A stretch of DNA of 64,000 bases from Lachnospiraceae bacterium P6B14 (GTDB taxonomy: Bacteria; Bacillota; Clostridia; Lachnospirales; Lachnospiraceae). Of this stretch, positions 27,070 through 34,986 are shown in pieces. The notes beneath the pieces were generated by a model, which was given only the letters and a program-made list of their open reading frames with translations, ran no database searches and was not told where the DNA came from. Location: NCBI GenBank assembly GCA_000687695.1, contig JHWZ01000008.1, forward strand, positions 61,408 to 125,407. Direction: 5' to 3'. A program made the translations under genes and the position numbers. The stretch's first letter is position 1. Each line of letters starts with the position of its first letter.

Positions 27070-27483
27070 ATGAATAGACATGAACTGAGAACCTGCGTGT
27101 TCCTCCTGCTGTTTCAGAAGGATTTTTATCCTGACGAGCAGTATGGGGAGCAGCAGGATATTTTTCTAAATGAGGTTAAAAATGAGGAGCCGCTGACCGG
27201 TGATGATCTTGATTTCATCCGGGAAGAGGTTTCTAAGGTTATACCGCTTTTGCCCGAGATCGACGCAAAGATCGAGGCTGCGAGCGAGGGATGGAAGCTG
27301 AAGCGTATCGCGAAGGCTGAGTTGGCCATACTGCGTCTGGGCGTATATGAGGCACTCTATGATGACGATGTGCCGGTGAGTGTCGCTATAGACGAGGCAG
27401 TAGAGCTTGCAAAGGATTACGGCCGTGACAAGGGATATGCCTTTGTGAACGGGGTGCTGGATACCATAGTTAAGAATAAATAA
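27070..27483 (+). CDS. nusB: Transcription antitermination factor NusB
   Basis: A 137-residue all-helical NusB, which with NusE (S10) binds boxA RNA for rRNA antitermination. It begins MNRHELRTCVFLLLFQ and contains IAKAELAILRLGVYE and VAIDEAVELAKDYG. Its N-terminus is somewhat extended compared with the shortest family members. It follows asp23 in the same transcript. Confidence 0.95.
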   Translation: MNRHELRTCVFLLLFQKDFYPDEQYGEQQDIFLNEVKNEEPLTGDDLDFIREEVSKVIPLLPEIDAKIEAASEGWKLKRIAKAELAILRLGVYEALYDDDVPVSVAIDEAVELAKDYGRDKGYAFVNGVLDTIVKNK

Positions 27484-27524
27484 TCCGAACCACACTATGT
27501 TTGGAACATTTGGGGGTTACAGAA

Positions 27525-28289
27525 TTGGATTACGGTTTGATAGGCGGGAGACTGGGTCACAGCTACTCAAAGGAAATCCACGAGAAACTGGCTGACTATA
27601 CATATGAGCTGTGTCCTCTTTCGGAGAATGAGTTTGCTCCTTTCATGGAGAAGCATGATTTTAAGGCCATAAACGTGACGATCCCGTATAAGCAGAGGGT
27701 GATTCCTTATCTTTTGAAAATGGATAAGAAAGCCGAAAAGATCGGTGCGGTAAACTGTATCGTGAATCGTAATGGCGAGCTCTACGGGTACAATACGGAT
27801 TATGATGGTTTTGCATACATGCTTGACAAGCATAATGTCGAGGTTGCCAGAAAAAAGATCCTCGTGATCGGTAACGGCGGAGCTGCGCAGGCTGTGAAGG
27901 CGTGTCTGAACGACAGAAAATGCAGAGAGATCGTGATTGTTCGCAGAGGTAAAGATGATGAGGCAGTCACTTATGATGAGGTTTATGCCGAGCATACGGA
28001 TGTTGATATCATCGTGAATACTTCACCGGTCGGGATGTACCCTGATGTGGATGAATCACCGATCGATCTGAAGCCTTTTAAAAAATGCACCGATGTTATT
28101 GATCTGATCTATAATCCGGCAGAGACGCTTCTTACCGCGCAGGCGAAGAAGCGGGGGATGCTCGGGGTTACCGGACTCGAGATGCTGATAGCGCAGGCGA
28201 AGGTAGCGGTGGAGATATTCCTTGACACTGACATTTCTGATGATGTAATTGAAACTATTTATCAGAACATGAAAAGACTGATTAATTAA
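27525..28289 (+). CDS. aroE: Shikimate dehydrogenase
   Basis: About 254 residues. It reduces 3-dehydroshikimate to shikimate with NADPH. The substrate domain has GGRLGHSYSKEIH, AINVTIPYK (catalytic Lys) and NTDYDGF (catalytic Asp); the nucleotide-binding domain has VIGNGGAAQAVKAC and NTSPVGMYP. The start is uncertain: TTG 27525 (after GGGGG, giving LDYGLIGG) fits family N-termini, while TTG 27501 adds 8 residues. It completes the shikimate set with aroA and aroD-aroK of this window. Its stop codon touches the outer arm of a palindrome (28288-28441). Confidence 0.92.
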   Translation: MDYGLIGGRLGHSYSKEIHEKLADYTYELCPLSENEFAPFMEKHDFKAINVTIPYKQRVIPYLLKMDKKAEKIGAVNCIVNRNGELYGYNTDYDGFAYMLDKHNVEVARKKILVIGNGGAAQAVKACLNDRKCREIVIVRRGKDDEAVTYDEVYAEHTDVDIIVNTSPVGMYPDVDESPIDLKPFKKCTDVIDLIYNPAETLLTAQAKKRGMLGVTGLEMLIAQAKVAVEIFLDTDISDDVIETIYQNMKRLIN

Positions 28290-28441
28290 GTTGCCTAGGG
28301 ATGCTATATGTGTATTCACTGTGAGGGATGTCTATCATACGTCGTTGCGCAGACACCGTTTTTTGGTGTCGCACAACGTGACGTATGATAAAAAAGCGAA
28401 AGCGTGCCCTCACAGAATACACATATAGATCCCGGCTACTT
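28288..28441. repeat. Family II nested palindrome, inverse copy
   Basis: Outer arms GGGATGCTATATGTGTATTC and GAATACACATATAGATCCC extend with small bulges to AAGTTGCC at the aroE stop and GGCTACTT at 28434-28441. Middle arms TATCATACGTC (28333-28343) and GACGTATGATA (28380-28390). The tip is GACACC-T-rich-GGTGTC. Its right half, read on the minus strand, matches the left half of the 10464 element at all but one of about 46 bases. Confidence 0.88.
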
Positions 28442-28457
28442 TTGAAAGGAACTGATT

Positions 28458-29132
28458 ATGAATAAAAAACTATCTATAGTTTTGGCTATGGTGTTATCAG
28501 TATCCACACTTGCAGCCTGTGGGAAGGAAGAAGAAAAACTGACGCCTGCGCCGGTAGTAGAAGCAGTTAAGGCTGTGAGTGAGCAGGCGGTGAGTGCGAC
28601 GGCTGTGGATGCTGTCAGCGGGGATGCCGTGAGCGGTGAAGCGGTTACCGAAACCGAGGAGCCTTTTATCCTTGATGAGGGCTTCCCTGAATTTGAATCT
28701 AAGGATATAAGGACTCTTTTGGATGCATGCATAGGCATCAAGGATTCTTCAGGGTACTATGTGAAGTGTGCTCTGGCTGCGGATACTCTTCTTAACTTCG
28801 CTGTTAAAAACAACCTGGCAAACCAGATAGACCTAAGTATCCAGAGTTTCAATGCAGCATTTGAGCAGGCGTATAATGAGCTTACATTCGATCAGCAAAA
28901 AGAGCTTTATAACAATCTTACCGAGGATATCATGCCGATGATCATGGATTCGTTCCAAGATCCGGATGCATACAAGGCTGATTTTGATGATGCCGGAGTA
29001 TTTGGATCCTTTAAGAAAAATCTAAAGGATCCGGATGCCAGGGCATCCTGGACTGTTATCTGGGAGGAGTATTACAGTGTAAGTAAGGATAAACAAACTA
29101 TGTTCGCTGCTCTGTCCGATGAAGAAGAATAG
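28458..29132 (+). CDS. Lipoprotein of unknown function
   Basis: A 224-residue lipoprotein: signal MNKKLSIVLAMVLSVSTLAAC with lipobox LAAC. Residues 33-66 form a low-complexity linker of AVSxxAV units, then an acidic helical domain (about 70-224) rich in Asp/Glu, aromatic residues and Asn. No family recognised. A similar AVS-type linker occurs in the exported deacetylase at 21538, so this looks like a shared export spacer. AAAGGAAC precedes the ATG. It lies between aroE and ispA without an evident functional link. Confidence 0.8.
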   Translation: MNKKLSIVLAMVLSVSTLAACGKEEEKLTPAPVVEAVKAVSEQAVSATAVDAVSGDAVSGEAVTETEEPFILDEGFPEFESKDIRTLLDACIGIKDSSGYYVKCALAADTLLNFAVKNNLANQIDLSIQSFNAAFEQAYNELTFDQQKELYNNLTEDIMPMIMDSFQDPDAYKADFDDAGVFGSFKKNLKDPDARASWTVIWEEYYSVSKDKQTMFAALSDEEE

Positions 29133-29155
29133 TTAACGTTTTGGGAGCATAAAGA

Positions 29156-30100
29156 ATGAGTGAAAACCTGTCAAGAATAATAGATAAAAAAGCCTCTGAC
29201 ATTGAAGAAATATTAGAGGCTTTTCTTCCTGCTGAAAAGGGTTTTGAAAAGACTGTTTATGAGGCGATGAATTACAGTGTTAAGGCCGGAGGAAAGAGGC
29301 TCCGCCCGATGCTGATGAAAGAGTTTTTTTGTTTGTTCGGAGGGATAGATGAAGCGACTCTGAAACGGTTTATGACAGCTATTGAAATGATCCACAGTTA
29401 CTCTTTGGTGCATGACGATCTGCCTGCTCTTGACGATGATGATATGCGCAGAGGAAGACCTTCTACGCACAAGCAGTTCGGAGAGGCTATGGGAATACTC
29501 GCGGGAGATGCCCTTTTAAATGCCGCGTACGAGCAGATAGCGAAAGCACAGCGTGACATTTTTATGAACGGGGATCTCGGTGAGACGGAAAAAGCGGAGA
29601 GGGCGAGACGTGCCGCGCTTGCTTTTGACAAGCTGTCGTCCTGTGCGGGAACTGACGGGATGATCGGTGGTCAGGTTGTTGATGTGGAGCTGACCGGAAA
29701 GGATATCGATGCCGACAGGCTTTTTTATATCTATCATTGCAAGACCGGAGCTCTTTTGGCTGCGGCGATGACGGTTGGCGCGATACTCGGCGGTGCCGAT
29801 GAAAAAGAGTGTGATACGGTCGAGGAGATCGGATATGATATCGGGATGGCTTTTCAAATCCAGGATGATATCCTCGATGTAACGGGAAGTGAGGAGAAGC
29901 TCGGAAAGCCGATCCACAGCGATGAGGAGTTAAACAAGTCAACTTATGTTGCGGTTCATGGCATCGAGGAAAGCAGGGAGGCTGTTGAAAGATATACTAA
30001 AAAAGCTATTACGAGTTTGGATGGTTTAGATGTAAAACAAACGGAAACAGGGGAGTTTATAAAGGAGTTATTCCTTATGATGGCAAAAAGGGATCACTAG
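29156..30100 (+). CDS. ispA: Farnesyl/geranylgeranyl diphosphate synthase (polyprenyl synthetase)
   Basis: A 314-residue trans-isoprenyl diphosphate synthase, joining C5 units to make farnesyl diphosphate. The first Asp-rich motif is DDLPALDDDDMRRG, the second is QIQDDILDV, and GGKRLRPML is the substrate-binding block. Slightly longer than typical IspA. It directly precedes dxs and tlyA, the usual xseAB-ispA-dxs-tlyA order in Firmicutes, though xseA and xseB are absent here. GGGAG lies upstream of the ATG. Confidence 0.93.
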   Translation: MSENLSRIIDKKASDIEEILEAFLPAEKGFEKTVYEAMNYSVKAGGKRLRPMLMKEFFCLFGGIDEATLKRFMTAIEMIHSYSLVHDDLPALDDDDMRRGRPSTHKQFGEAMGILAGDALLNAAYEQIAKAQRDIFMNGDLGETEKAERARRAALAFDKLSSCAGTDGMIGGQVVDVELTGKDIDADRLFYIYHCKTGALLAAAMTVGAILGGADEKECDTVEEIGYDIGMAFQIQDDILDVTGSEEKLGKPIHSDEELNKSTYVAVHGIEESREAVERYTKKAITSLDGLDVKQTETGEFIKELFLMMAKRDH

Positions 30101-30145
30101 TGATAGAAGCGTACTGAGAAAACAGTTTTTTGGAGCAGTAACAGG

Positions 30146-32035
30146 ATGAAAAGACGTATACTTGATGAGATCTGCAGACCGAATGATATCCATCGTATCG
30201 ATCCGTCAGATTATCGGCAATTAGCTAAAGAGATCAGACGTCGTCTGGTGAACACCGTCAGTGAGACGGGAGGGCACCTGTCGGCTTCGCTTGGCGTGGT
30301 CGAGCTTACGATGGCGCTTCATCTCGTATTAGAGTTCCCGGATGACAAGCTTGTCTGGGATGTCGGTCATCAGTCATATGTTCACAAGATTCTTACCGGG
30401 CGAGATGATGATATGCCTTTCTTGCGACAGTTTGGCGGTATCAGCGGTTTCCCTGATGTCAGGGAGAGCGAGTGCGATGCTTTTTGCGTAGGCCATGCAT
30501 CGACATCTATTTCTGCTGCATTAGGACTTGCGAAGGCGAGAGATCTCAGAGGGACCGGTGAGAAGATTTTTGCCGTGATCGGAGATGGCGCGCTCTCGGG
30601 CGGTATGGCTTATGAGGCCATGAACAACGCCGTGGAGGCGAAGACCGGTATGGTTGTAGTCTTAAATGATAATACCATGTCTATCTCGCCGAACGTCGGC
30701 GGTATGAATAATTATCTCGGTCAGATCCGCGCGGACAGACGTTATCGTGATCTGAAGGTGCGCGTTGAAGAGGCTCTCGATAAAATACCTACTGTTGGAG
30801 TGCCGCTTGCAAAGCAGATCAGAAAAACGAAGGATTCGCTGAAGCATTTGCTTTTGCCGGGAATGCTTTTCGAGGACATGGGCCTTACCTACATCGGACC
30901 TATCGACGGACATGATATCGAGACGATGAAGGAAGCGTTCGAGGCCGCAGCGTCCATGAGGGATGAGACGGTGCTCGTTCATGTTATCACAAAAAAAGGT
31001 TATGGTTACAAGCCTGCATTCGAGAAGCCTGATCTGTTTCATGGTATTGGAGCTTTTGACAGGGAAACCGGAAAGCCTTATGAGGATCCGTCTACAGCGC
31101 CGGTGACCTATACGGATATATTCAGCGAGTGGCTTTTAAATAGGGCTAACGAGTATGATAAAATGGTTTCGGTATGCGCGGCGATGCCTGACGGTACCGG
31201 TGTTACAGCTTTTGCGGAAGAGTATCCCGACAGAGCTTTTGACGTGGGAATAGCTGAGGAGCACGCGGTTACATTTGCTGCGGGTATGGCTGCAGGCGGA
31301 CTGAAGCCGGTGGTAAGCATCTACTCGACATTTTTGCAAAGAGCTTATGATCAGATATTGCATGATGTATGTAATGCTGCGTATCATGTGATATTTGCGG
31401 TTGACCGGAGCGGAATCGTGGGACATGACGGCAGGACGCATCAGGGTATTTTTGATCTTTCATATCTGCTGCCCATGCCGGGGATGACCGTGATCTCACC
31501 GATGGATGGTGATGAGCTTATCGAGGCGTTTGATTTCGCAATGGAAAAAGTGGACGGTCCTGTGGCGATAAGGTATCCGAGGGGCGAGGCTTTTTGGTTC
31601 GAGGATGCCAGGGAAGAGTTTGAGCTTGGCAAGGCGGAGGTCATCAGAGAGGGCCGAGAGGTTGTAATTTTTGCGGTCGGTGATATGGTGAAGACTGCTC
31701 TCGAGGTGAGAGAGGCTCTGAGTGATGAGATGATCAGGGTTACGGTCGTGAATATGAGGTTTGTTAAGCCGTTTGATGAGGAGCTGGTGAGTGAGCTGGC
31801 CAAGAAGCATACTGTGGTCGTGACTATGGAGAATGGCGTTGTGACGGGTGGCTTCGGCGATATGGTCGGCGCGTTTTTACAGCGTGAGGGCATCAGTGTG
31901 AAGGCGTTTCTCGCGGTGGCGCTGCCGGACGAGTTTATTCCGCACGGAAGCCCGGAGGAGCTCCTTAGCAAGTATGGGCTTGATAGTGAGAGCGTTTCGG
32001 ATGCAATAAGGGATGTCTACTACGAGGCAAGATAG
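30146..32035 (+). CDS. dxs: 1-deoxy-D-xylulose-5-phosphate synthase
   Basis: A 629-residue thiamine-diphosphate enzyme that condenses pyruvate and glyceraldehyde-3-phosphate at the entry of the MEP isoprenoid pathway. Motifs: DVGHQSYVHKILTGR, GDGALSGGMAYEAMN (ThDP/Mg binding), NDNTMSISPNVGGM, GIAEEHAVTFAAGMA (catalytic Glu) and DRSGIVGHDGRTHQG. Full length with three domains. A recognisable GGAG lies before the ATG. Together with ispA it supplies isoprenoid diphosphates. Confidence 0.96.
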   Translation: MKRRILDEICRPNDIHRIDPSDYRQLAKEIRRRLVNTVSETGGHLSASLGVVELTMALHLVLEFPDDKLVWDVGHQSYVHKILTGRDDDMPFLRQFGGISGFPDVRESECDAFCVGHASTSISAALGLAKARDLRGTGEKIFAVIGDGALSGGMAYEAMNNAVEAKTGMVVVLNDNTMSISPNVGGMNNYLGQIRADRRYRDLKVRVEEALDKIPTVGVPLAKQIRKTKDSLKHLLLPGMLFEDMGLTYIGPIDGHDIETMKEAFEAAASMRDETVLVHVITKKGYGYKPAFEKPDLFHGIGAFDRETGKPYEDPSTAPVTYTDIFSEWLLNRANEYDKMVSVCAAMPDGTGVTAFAEEYPDRAFDVGIAEEHAVTFAAGMAAGGLKPVVSIYSTFLQRAYDQILHDVCNAAYHVIFAVDRSGIVGHDGRTHQGIFDLSYLLPMPGMTVISPMDGDELIEAFDFAMEKVDGPVAIRYPRGEAFWFEDAREEFELGKAEVIREGREVVIFAVGDMVKTALEVREALSDEMIRVTVVNMRFVKPFDEELVSELAKKHTVVVTMENGVVTGGFGDMVGAFLQREGISVKAFLAVALPDEFIPHGSPEELLSKYGLDSESVSDAIRDVYYEAR

Positions 32036-32081
32036 GACGTAGCGCTAGCGCGAGAACCATACAGCGAATTAGGAGAATATT

Positions 32082-32945
32082 TTGGCTAAAGAAAGACTGG
32101 ATATATTATTAGTGAATAGAGGGCTGGTCGAGTCGCGGACGCAGGCGAAGGCAGTGATCATGGCGGGGGAGGTTTTCGTCGATGATCAGCGTGAGGATAA
32201 GGCCGGAGCGATGTTTCCCGAGGAGGTCAGGATCGAGTGGCGAGGGAAAAAGATGCCCTACGTGAGCCGTGGTGGCTTTAAGCTTGAGAAAGCGCTCAAG
32301 GTTTTCCCTATCGGTGTGAATGCCGGTGATGATTTGGGCGGCGAGATTTTCAATGAAAAGCCGTTGCAGGATAAGGTGTGCATGGATGTAGGTTCGTCAA
32401 CAGGCGGGTTTACCGACTGTATGCTTCAGAACGGGGCTGTGAAGGTGTACGCGATTGATGTCGGTACGAATCAGCTTGCGTGGAAGCTGAGACAGGATGA
32501 GAGAGTCATCTCGATGGAGAAGACTAATATCAGATATGTAACGCCTGAAGATATCGGCGAGCCGGTGGATTTCGTTTCGATTGACGTGGCTTTTATTTCA
32601 CTTGAAAAGGTGTTAACTCCGGTGCGTGCTCTGATGAAGGATGGCGCGCAGATGGTCGCTCTTATCAAGCCGCAGTTCGAGGCGGGTCGTGAACAGGTCG
32701 GGAAAAAGGGTGTTGTCCGCGAGCCGGGGATTCACCAGGAAGTGATCCTAAATGTAATAGGGTATGCCCGTGATGCCGGTTTCAGTATACTCGGACTTGA
32801 TCACAGTCCCATACGAGGACCGGAGGGGAATATAGAATATCTTCTCTATCTGGAAGCCGGTAGCGGATCGGATGATACGGAAGGTAAGTTTTCTTCAGAT
32901 GAGATAAACAGAGTTGTGAAATCCGCTCATGAGGTACTCGTGTAA
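32082..32945 (+). CDS. TlyA-family rRNA 2'-O-methyltransferase (hemolysin A homologue)
   Basis: A 287-residue protein with an N-terminal S4 RNA-binding domain (ERLDILLVNRGLVESRTQA) and a C-terminal FtsJ-like methyltransferase domain (CMDVGSSTGGFTDCML, SAM binding; FVSIDVAFISLEKV; ALIKPQFEAGR with the catalytic Lys). TlyA proteins 2'-O-methylate cytidines in rRNA. The start is TTG 32082, supported by AGGAG 6 bases upstream and the family N-terminus. Last gene of the ispA-dxs-tlyA group. Confidence 0.92.
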   Translation: MAKERLDILLVNRGLVESRTQAKAVIMAGEVFVDDQREDKAGAMFPEEVRIEWRGKKMPYVSRGGFKLEKALKVFPIGVNAGDDLGGEIFNEKPLQDKVCMDVGSSTGGFTDCMLQNGAVKVYAIDVGTNQLAWKLRQDERVISMEKTNIRYVTPEDIGEPVDFVSIDVAFISLEKVLTPVRALMKDGAQMVALIKPQFEAGREQVGKKGVVREPGIHQEVILNVIGYARDAGFSILGLDHSPIRGPEGNIEYLLYLEAGSGSDDTEGKFSSDEINRVVKSAHEVLV

Positions 32946-32987
32946 TATGTTATGTAACTTGATGAAATCCTCGGGAAGGAGGCTAGT

Positions 32988-33749
32988 GTGAAAAATCGCA
33001 TTGATATGAGACTTGGACGTAAGCATAGAAGAAACCTGAGCCTGATACTTGTGCTGGCTATGGTTTTGTCGTTTATGCCGGCAGATGTTTCGCAGGCGGT
33101 ATCAAAGAATAGGGTTGAATATTCGGATTCATGGGGATGGGATGATGATTCCTGGGATGACGATGACTCGTGGAATGATGATTCGTGGGACGACGACTCA
33201 TGGAACGACGACGACTCATGGAACGACGACGACTCATGGGACGACGATGACTCATGGGACGACGATGACTCATGGGATGATGATGACGACTCATGGAATA
33301 CGCCTAAGCCGACTGTTACGCCGAAGCCGACTGCTACACCGAAGCCGACCAAGGCACCTAAGGCATCAAAGTATAAAAAGATCGGGAAAAAGCTTCTGAA
33401 ACTCAAGAAAAAATACCCCGAAGGAAAGCATTGGACCAATTCCAACCGCTATAGGTGGAACGCGCTCGGATACCCTCTTATCGCCTGCGGTTGCGTTTCT
33501 TTGGCATGCAGGCTGAGTGATGCCGTATTCGGCAAGAAAAAGAAAGCAAAGGAGATCAAGTCTCCATCGTATAAAAAGGTCAAGATAGGGGATATATTAA
33601 GACTGAACGGGGACACTCATTCTGCGATAGTTATTGATAAGACAAGCAGTTATCTTACGATTGCTGAAGGAAACTATAACAGCAGTGTTCATTGGGGGCG
33701 AAAACTCAGCAAAAATACGAAGATAAACTATATTTGGACCAGGTGGTAG
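32988..33749 (+). CDS. Exported DDDSW-repeat protein with CHAP/papain-like C-terminal domain
   Basis: A 253-residue exported protein. GTG start with GGAAGGAGG upstream; signal peptide to about residue 38. Residues 45-105 are roughly ten tandem units of D(D)DSWxDD, each about 5-7 residues. Residues 105-125 are a Thr/Pro/Lys repeat (TPKPTxTPKPT), a wall-spanning type of linker. The C-terminal 110 residues resemble a CHAP/NlpC-type cysteine amidase: Cys in CGCVSLACRLSD, His in DTHSAIVID and the NYNSSVHWGR block. The repeat DNA is itself near-periodic (ACTCATGGGACGACGATG). The acidic Trp-bearing tract could bind cations or a cationic surface. Confidence 0.78.
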   Translation: MKNRIDMRLGRKHRRNLSLILVLAMVLSFMPADVSQAVSKNRVEYSDSWGWDDDSWDDDDSWNDDSWDDDSWNDDDSWNDDDSWDDDDSWDDDDSWDDDDDSWNTPKPTVTPKPTATPKPTKAPKASKYKKIGKKLLKLKKKYPEGKHWTNSNRYRWNALGYPLIACGCVSLACRLSDAVFGKKKKAKEIKSPSYKKVKIGDILRLNGDTHSAIVIDKTSSYLTIAEGNYNSSVHWGRKLSKNTKINYIWTRW

Positions 33750-33763
33750 AGGCGAGATTCTTC

Positions 33764-33803
33764 TTGACATTTGTATAGGAATAGTGTATACTAATCATAT
33801 ACA
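33764..33803 (+). promoter_or_regulatory. Promoter and likely operator of the Fic antitoxin-toxin pair
   Basis: TTGACA (33764-33769), 17 bases, TATACT (33787-33792). An inverted repeat TGTATA-ctaatca-TATACA (33785-33803) overlaps the -10 box, well placed for repression by the HTH antitoxin encoded next. Confidence 0.7.
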
Positions 33804-33855
33804 GTAGAGTGCGTTTTTGGAGAAAAAATATCAATTCTCAGGAAGGAATGAGCAC

Positions 33856-34194
33856 ATGAACGCTATAAAAGAGCTTCGGACCACTACAAAGATGAGTCAG
33901 AGCAAGTTTGCATCGTATCTGGGTATCCCGGTTGCAAACATACAGCATTGGGAGCAGGGCGTGGCTTCACCGCCGACTTATCTGGTCTCACTGATCACCA
34001 GGGTTATGAAGCATGACGGTTTTATAAATGATGATATGAGCGCGATACAGAAGGATGCCGTTCGTCAGGCGAGAGCGACTCTCGCGGTGGAGAACATGAG
34101 TTATCCCGAGGAGTATCTGCCTGATCTGAAGGATCTGGTTACGGGCAAGATCTCTCGTGAAGAGTATCAGGCGCGCATAGTTTACGTAGGATGA
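33856..34194 (+). CDS. HTH-type antitoxin with Fic-inhibitory (VbhA/FicA-like) tail
   Basis: A 112-residue protein joining two parts. Residues 3-50 are an XRE-like helix-turn-helix (MSQSKFASYLGIPVANIQHWEQG). Residues 65-112 resemble VbhA/FicA-type antitoxins, with TLAVEN at residues 75-80 fitting the Fic-inhibitory motif [S/T]xxxE[G/N], followed by LVTGKISREEYQARI, which fits the conserved tail of that family. It should block the Fic toxin by inserting its Glu into the ATP site and repress its own promoter. ATG 33856 is chosen for GGAAGGA 8 bases upstream. Confidence 0.85.
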   Translation: MNAIKELRTTTKMSQSKFASYLGIPVANIQHWEQGVASPPTYLVSLITRVMKHDGFINDDMSAIQKDAVRQARATLAVENMSYPEEYLPDLKDLVTGKISREEYQARIVYVG

Positions 34195-34200
34195 GACTGA

Positions 34201-34232
34201 CAGCACCCGATGTGTATTCGGGTGCTGTTTTT
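34201..34232 (+). terminator. Intrinsic terminator between antitoxin and Fic toxin
   Basis: CAGCACCCGA (34201-34210), loop TGTGTAT, TCGGGTGCTG (34218-34227), TTTTT (34228-34232). A perfect 10-base stem with a T run, located after the antitoxin stop and 24 bases before the toxin start. It should lower toxin transcription relative to antitoxin. Confidence 0.88.
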
Positions 34233-34255
34233 CGGAACGACCTCCGGAGGTGCAT

Positions 34256-34903
34256 ATGAAAAGTGTAGATAAATATGTGTACCCCGGTACACATGTGTTG
34301 ATCAATAAATACGGTTGCCGCGACGCGGATGAGCTGAAAGAGTTGGAAGCGAGATCCACAATGGGAAATCTCGTGTATCTTCAGTTGCATCCGATCAGCG
34401 GTATTTTTGATTTTAAGCACTTAAAGGACATCCATCATTTCATCTTTCAGGATGTGTTTGACTGGGCGGGGCAGATCCGTACGGTTGATATCGGGAAGAA
34501 TAACCTTTTCTGCAGGGCGGTCTTTATCAATGATTATGCAAAAGAGGTCTTTGATGATTTTTATACTTCCTGCCGGGAGGCGAGTAAGGACAGGGATGCT
34601 TTTATCGACACCGTTGTCAGTCATTACGCTGATATGAATGCGTTGCATCCGTTTCGCGAGGGAAACGGACGGTCTCAACGAGAGTTCACGAGAGAGCTGT
34701 GTTTAAAATGTGGTTATGTTTTTGATCTGACTCAGACCTCTTACAAGGAGATGGTCCAGGCGAGTGTTTTGTCGTTTGATAAGGGCGATAACTCGAAACT
34801 GCGCGGTATTTTTGAAAAGTGCATAATACCGAGGGCGGAATACCGCCATTTGCAGGAGAGACTTAACAGCGTAACGATGATATTCTCGCGGGATGATATG
34901 TGA
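34256..34903 (+). CDS. Fic-domain AMPylase toxin (class I)
   Basis: A 215-residue Fic protein. The catalytic motif HPFREGNGR starts at H131 and continues RSQREFTREL; the flap region lies around FDWAGQIRTVDIGK. Fic enzymes transfer AMP to target hydroxyls (DNA gyrase and topoisomerase IV in bacterial VbhT/FicT toxins). There is no inhibitory helix within this protein; it is provided by the upstream antitoxin, making this a class I system. CGGAGGTG precedes ATG 34256. A perfect intrinsic terminator separates it from the antitoxin, unlike the usual tight overlap. Confidence 0.92.
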   Translation: MKSVDKYVYPGTHVLINKYGCRDADELKELEARSTMGNLVYLQLHPISGIFDFKHLKDIHHFIFQDVFDWAGQIRTVDIGKNNLFCRAVFINDYAKEVFDDFYTSCREASKDRDAFIDTVVSHYADMNALHPFREGNGRSQREFTRELCLKCGYVFDLTQTSYKEMVQASVLSFDKGDNSKLRGIFEKCIIPRAEYRHLQERLNSVTMIFSRDDM

Positions 34904-34912
34904 AAGTTTTGC

Positions 34913-34941
34913 TTGCAAGAAAGCCCGTTTTATGGTAAAAT
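34913..34941 (+). promoter_or_regulatory. nadK promoter
   Basis: TTGCAA (34913-34918), 17 bases, TAAAAT (34936-34941), 46 bases before the nadK ATG. Confidence 0.72.
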
Positions 34942-34986
34942 ACTGTAGTTTAGTGGGAATCACAGAAACTTGCGGAGGAAACGCTT

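Noticed and set aside
32036..32081. The palindrome-like TAGCGCTAGCG between dxs and tlyA
   Set aside because: Too short and without a core shared with the other elements; probably chance.
32927..33445. A long minus-strand frame with Ser/His repeats opposite the DDDSW gene
   Set aside because: It is the complement of the repeat DNA; the plus-strand product has a signal peptide, linker and recognisable C-terminal domain.
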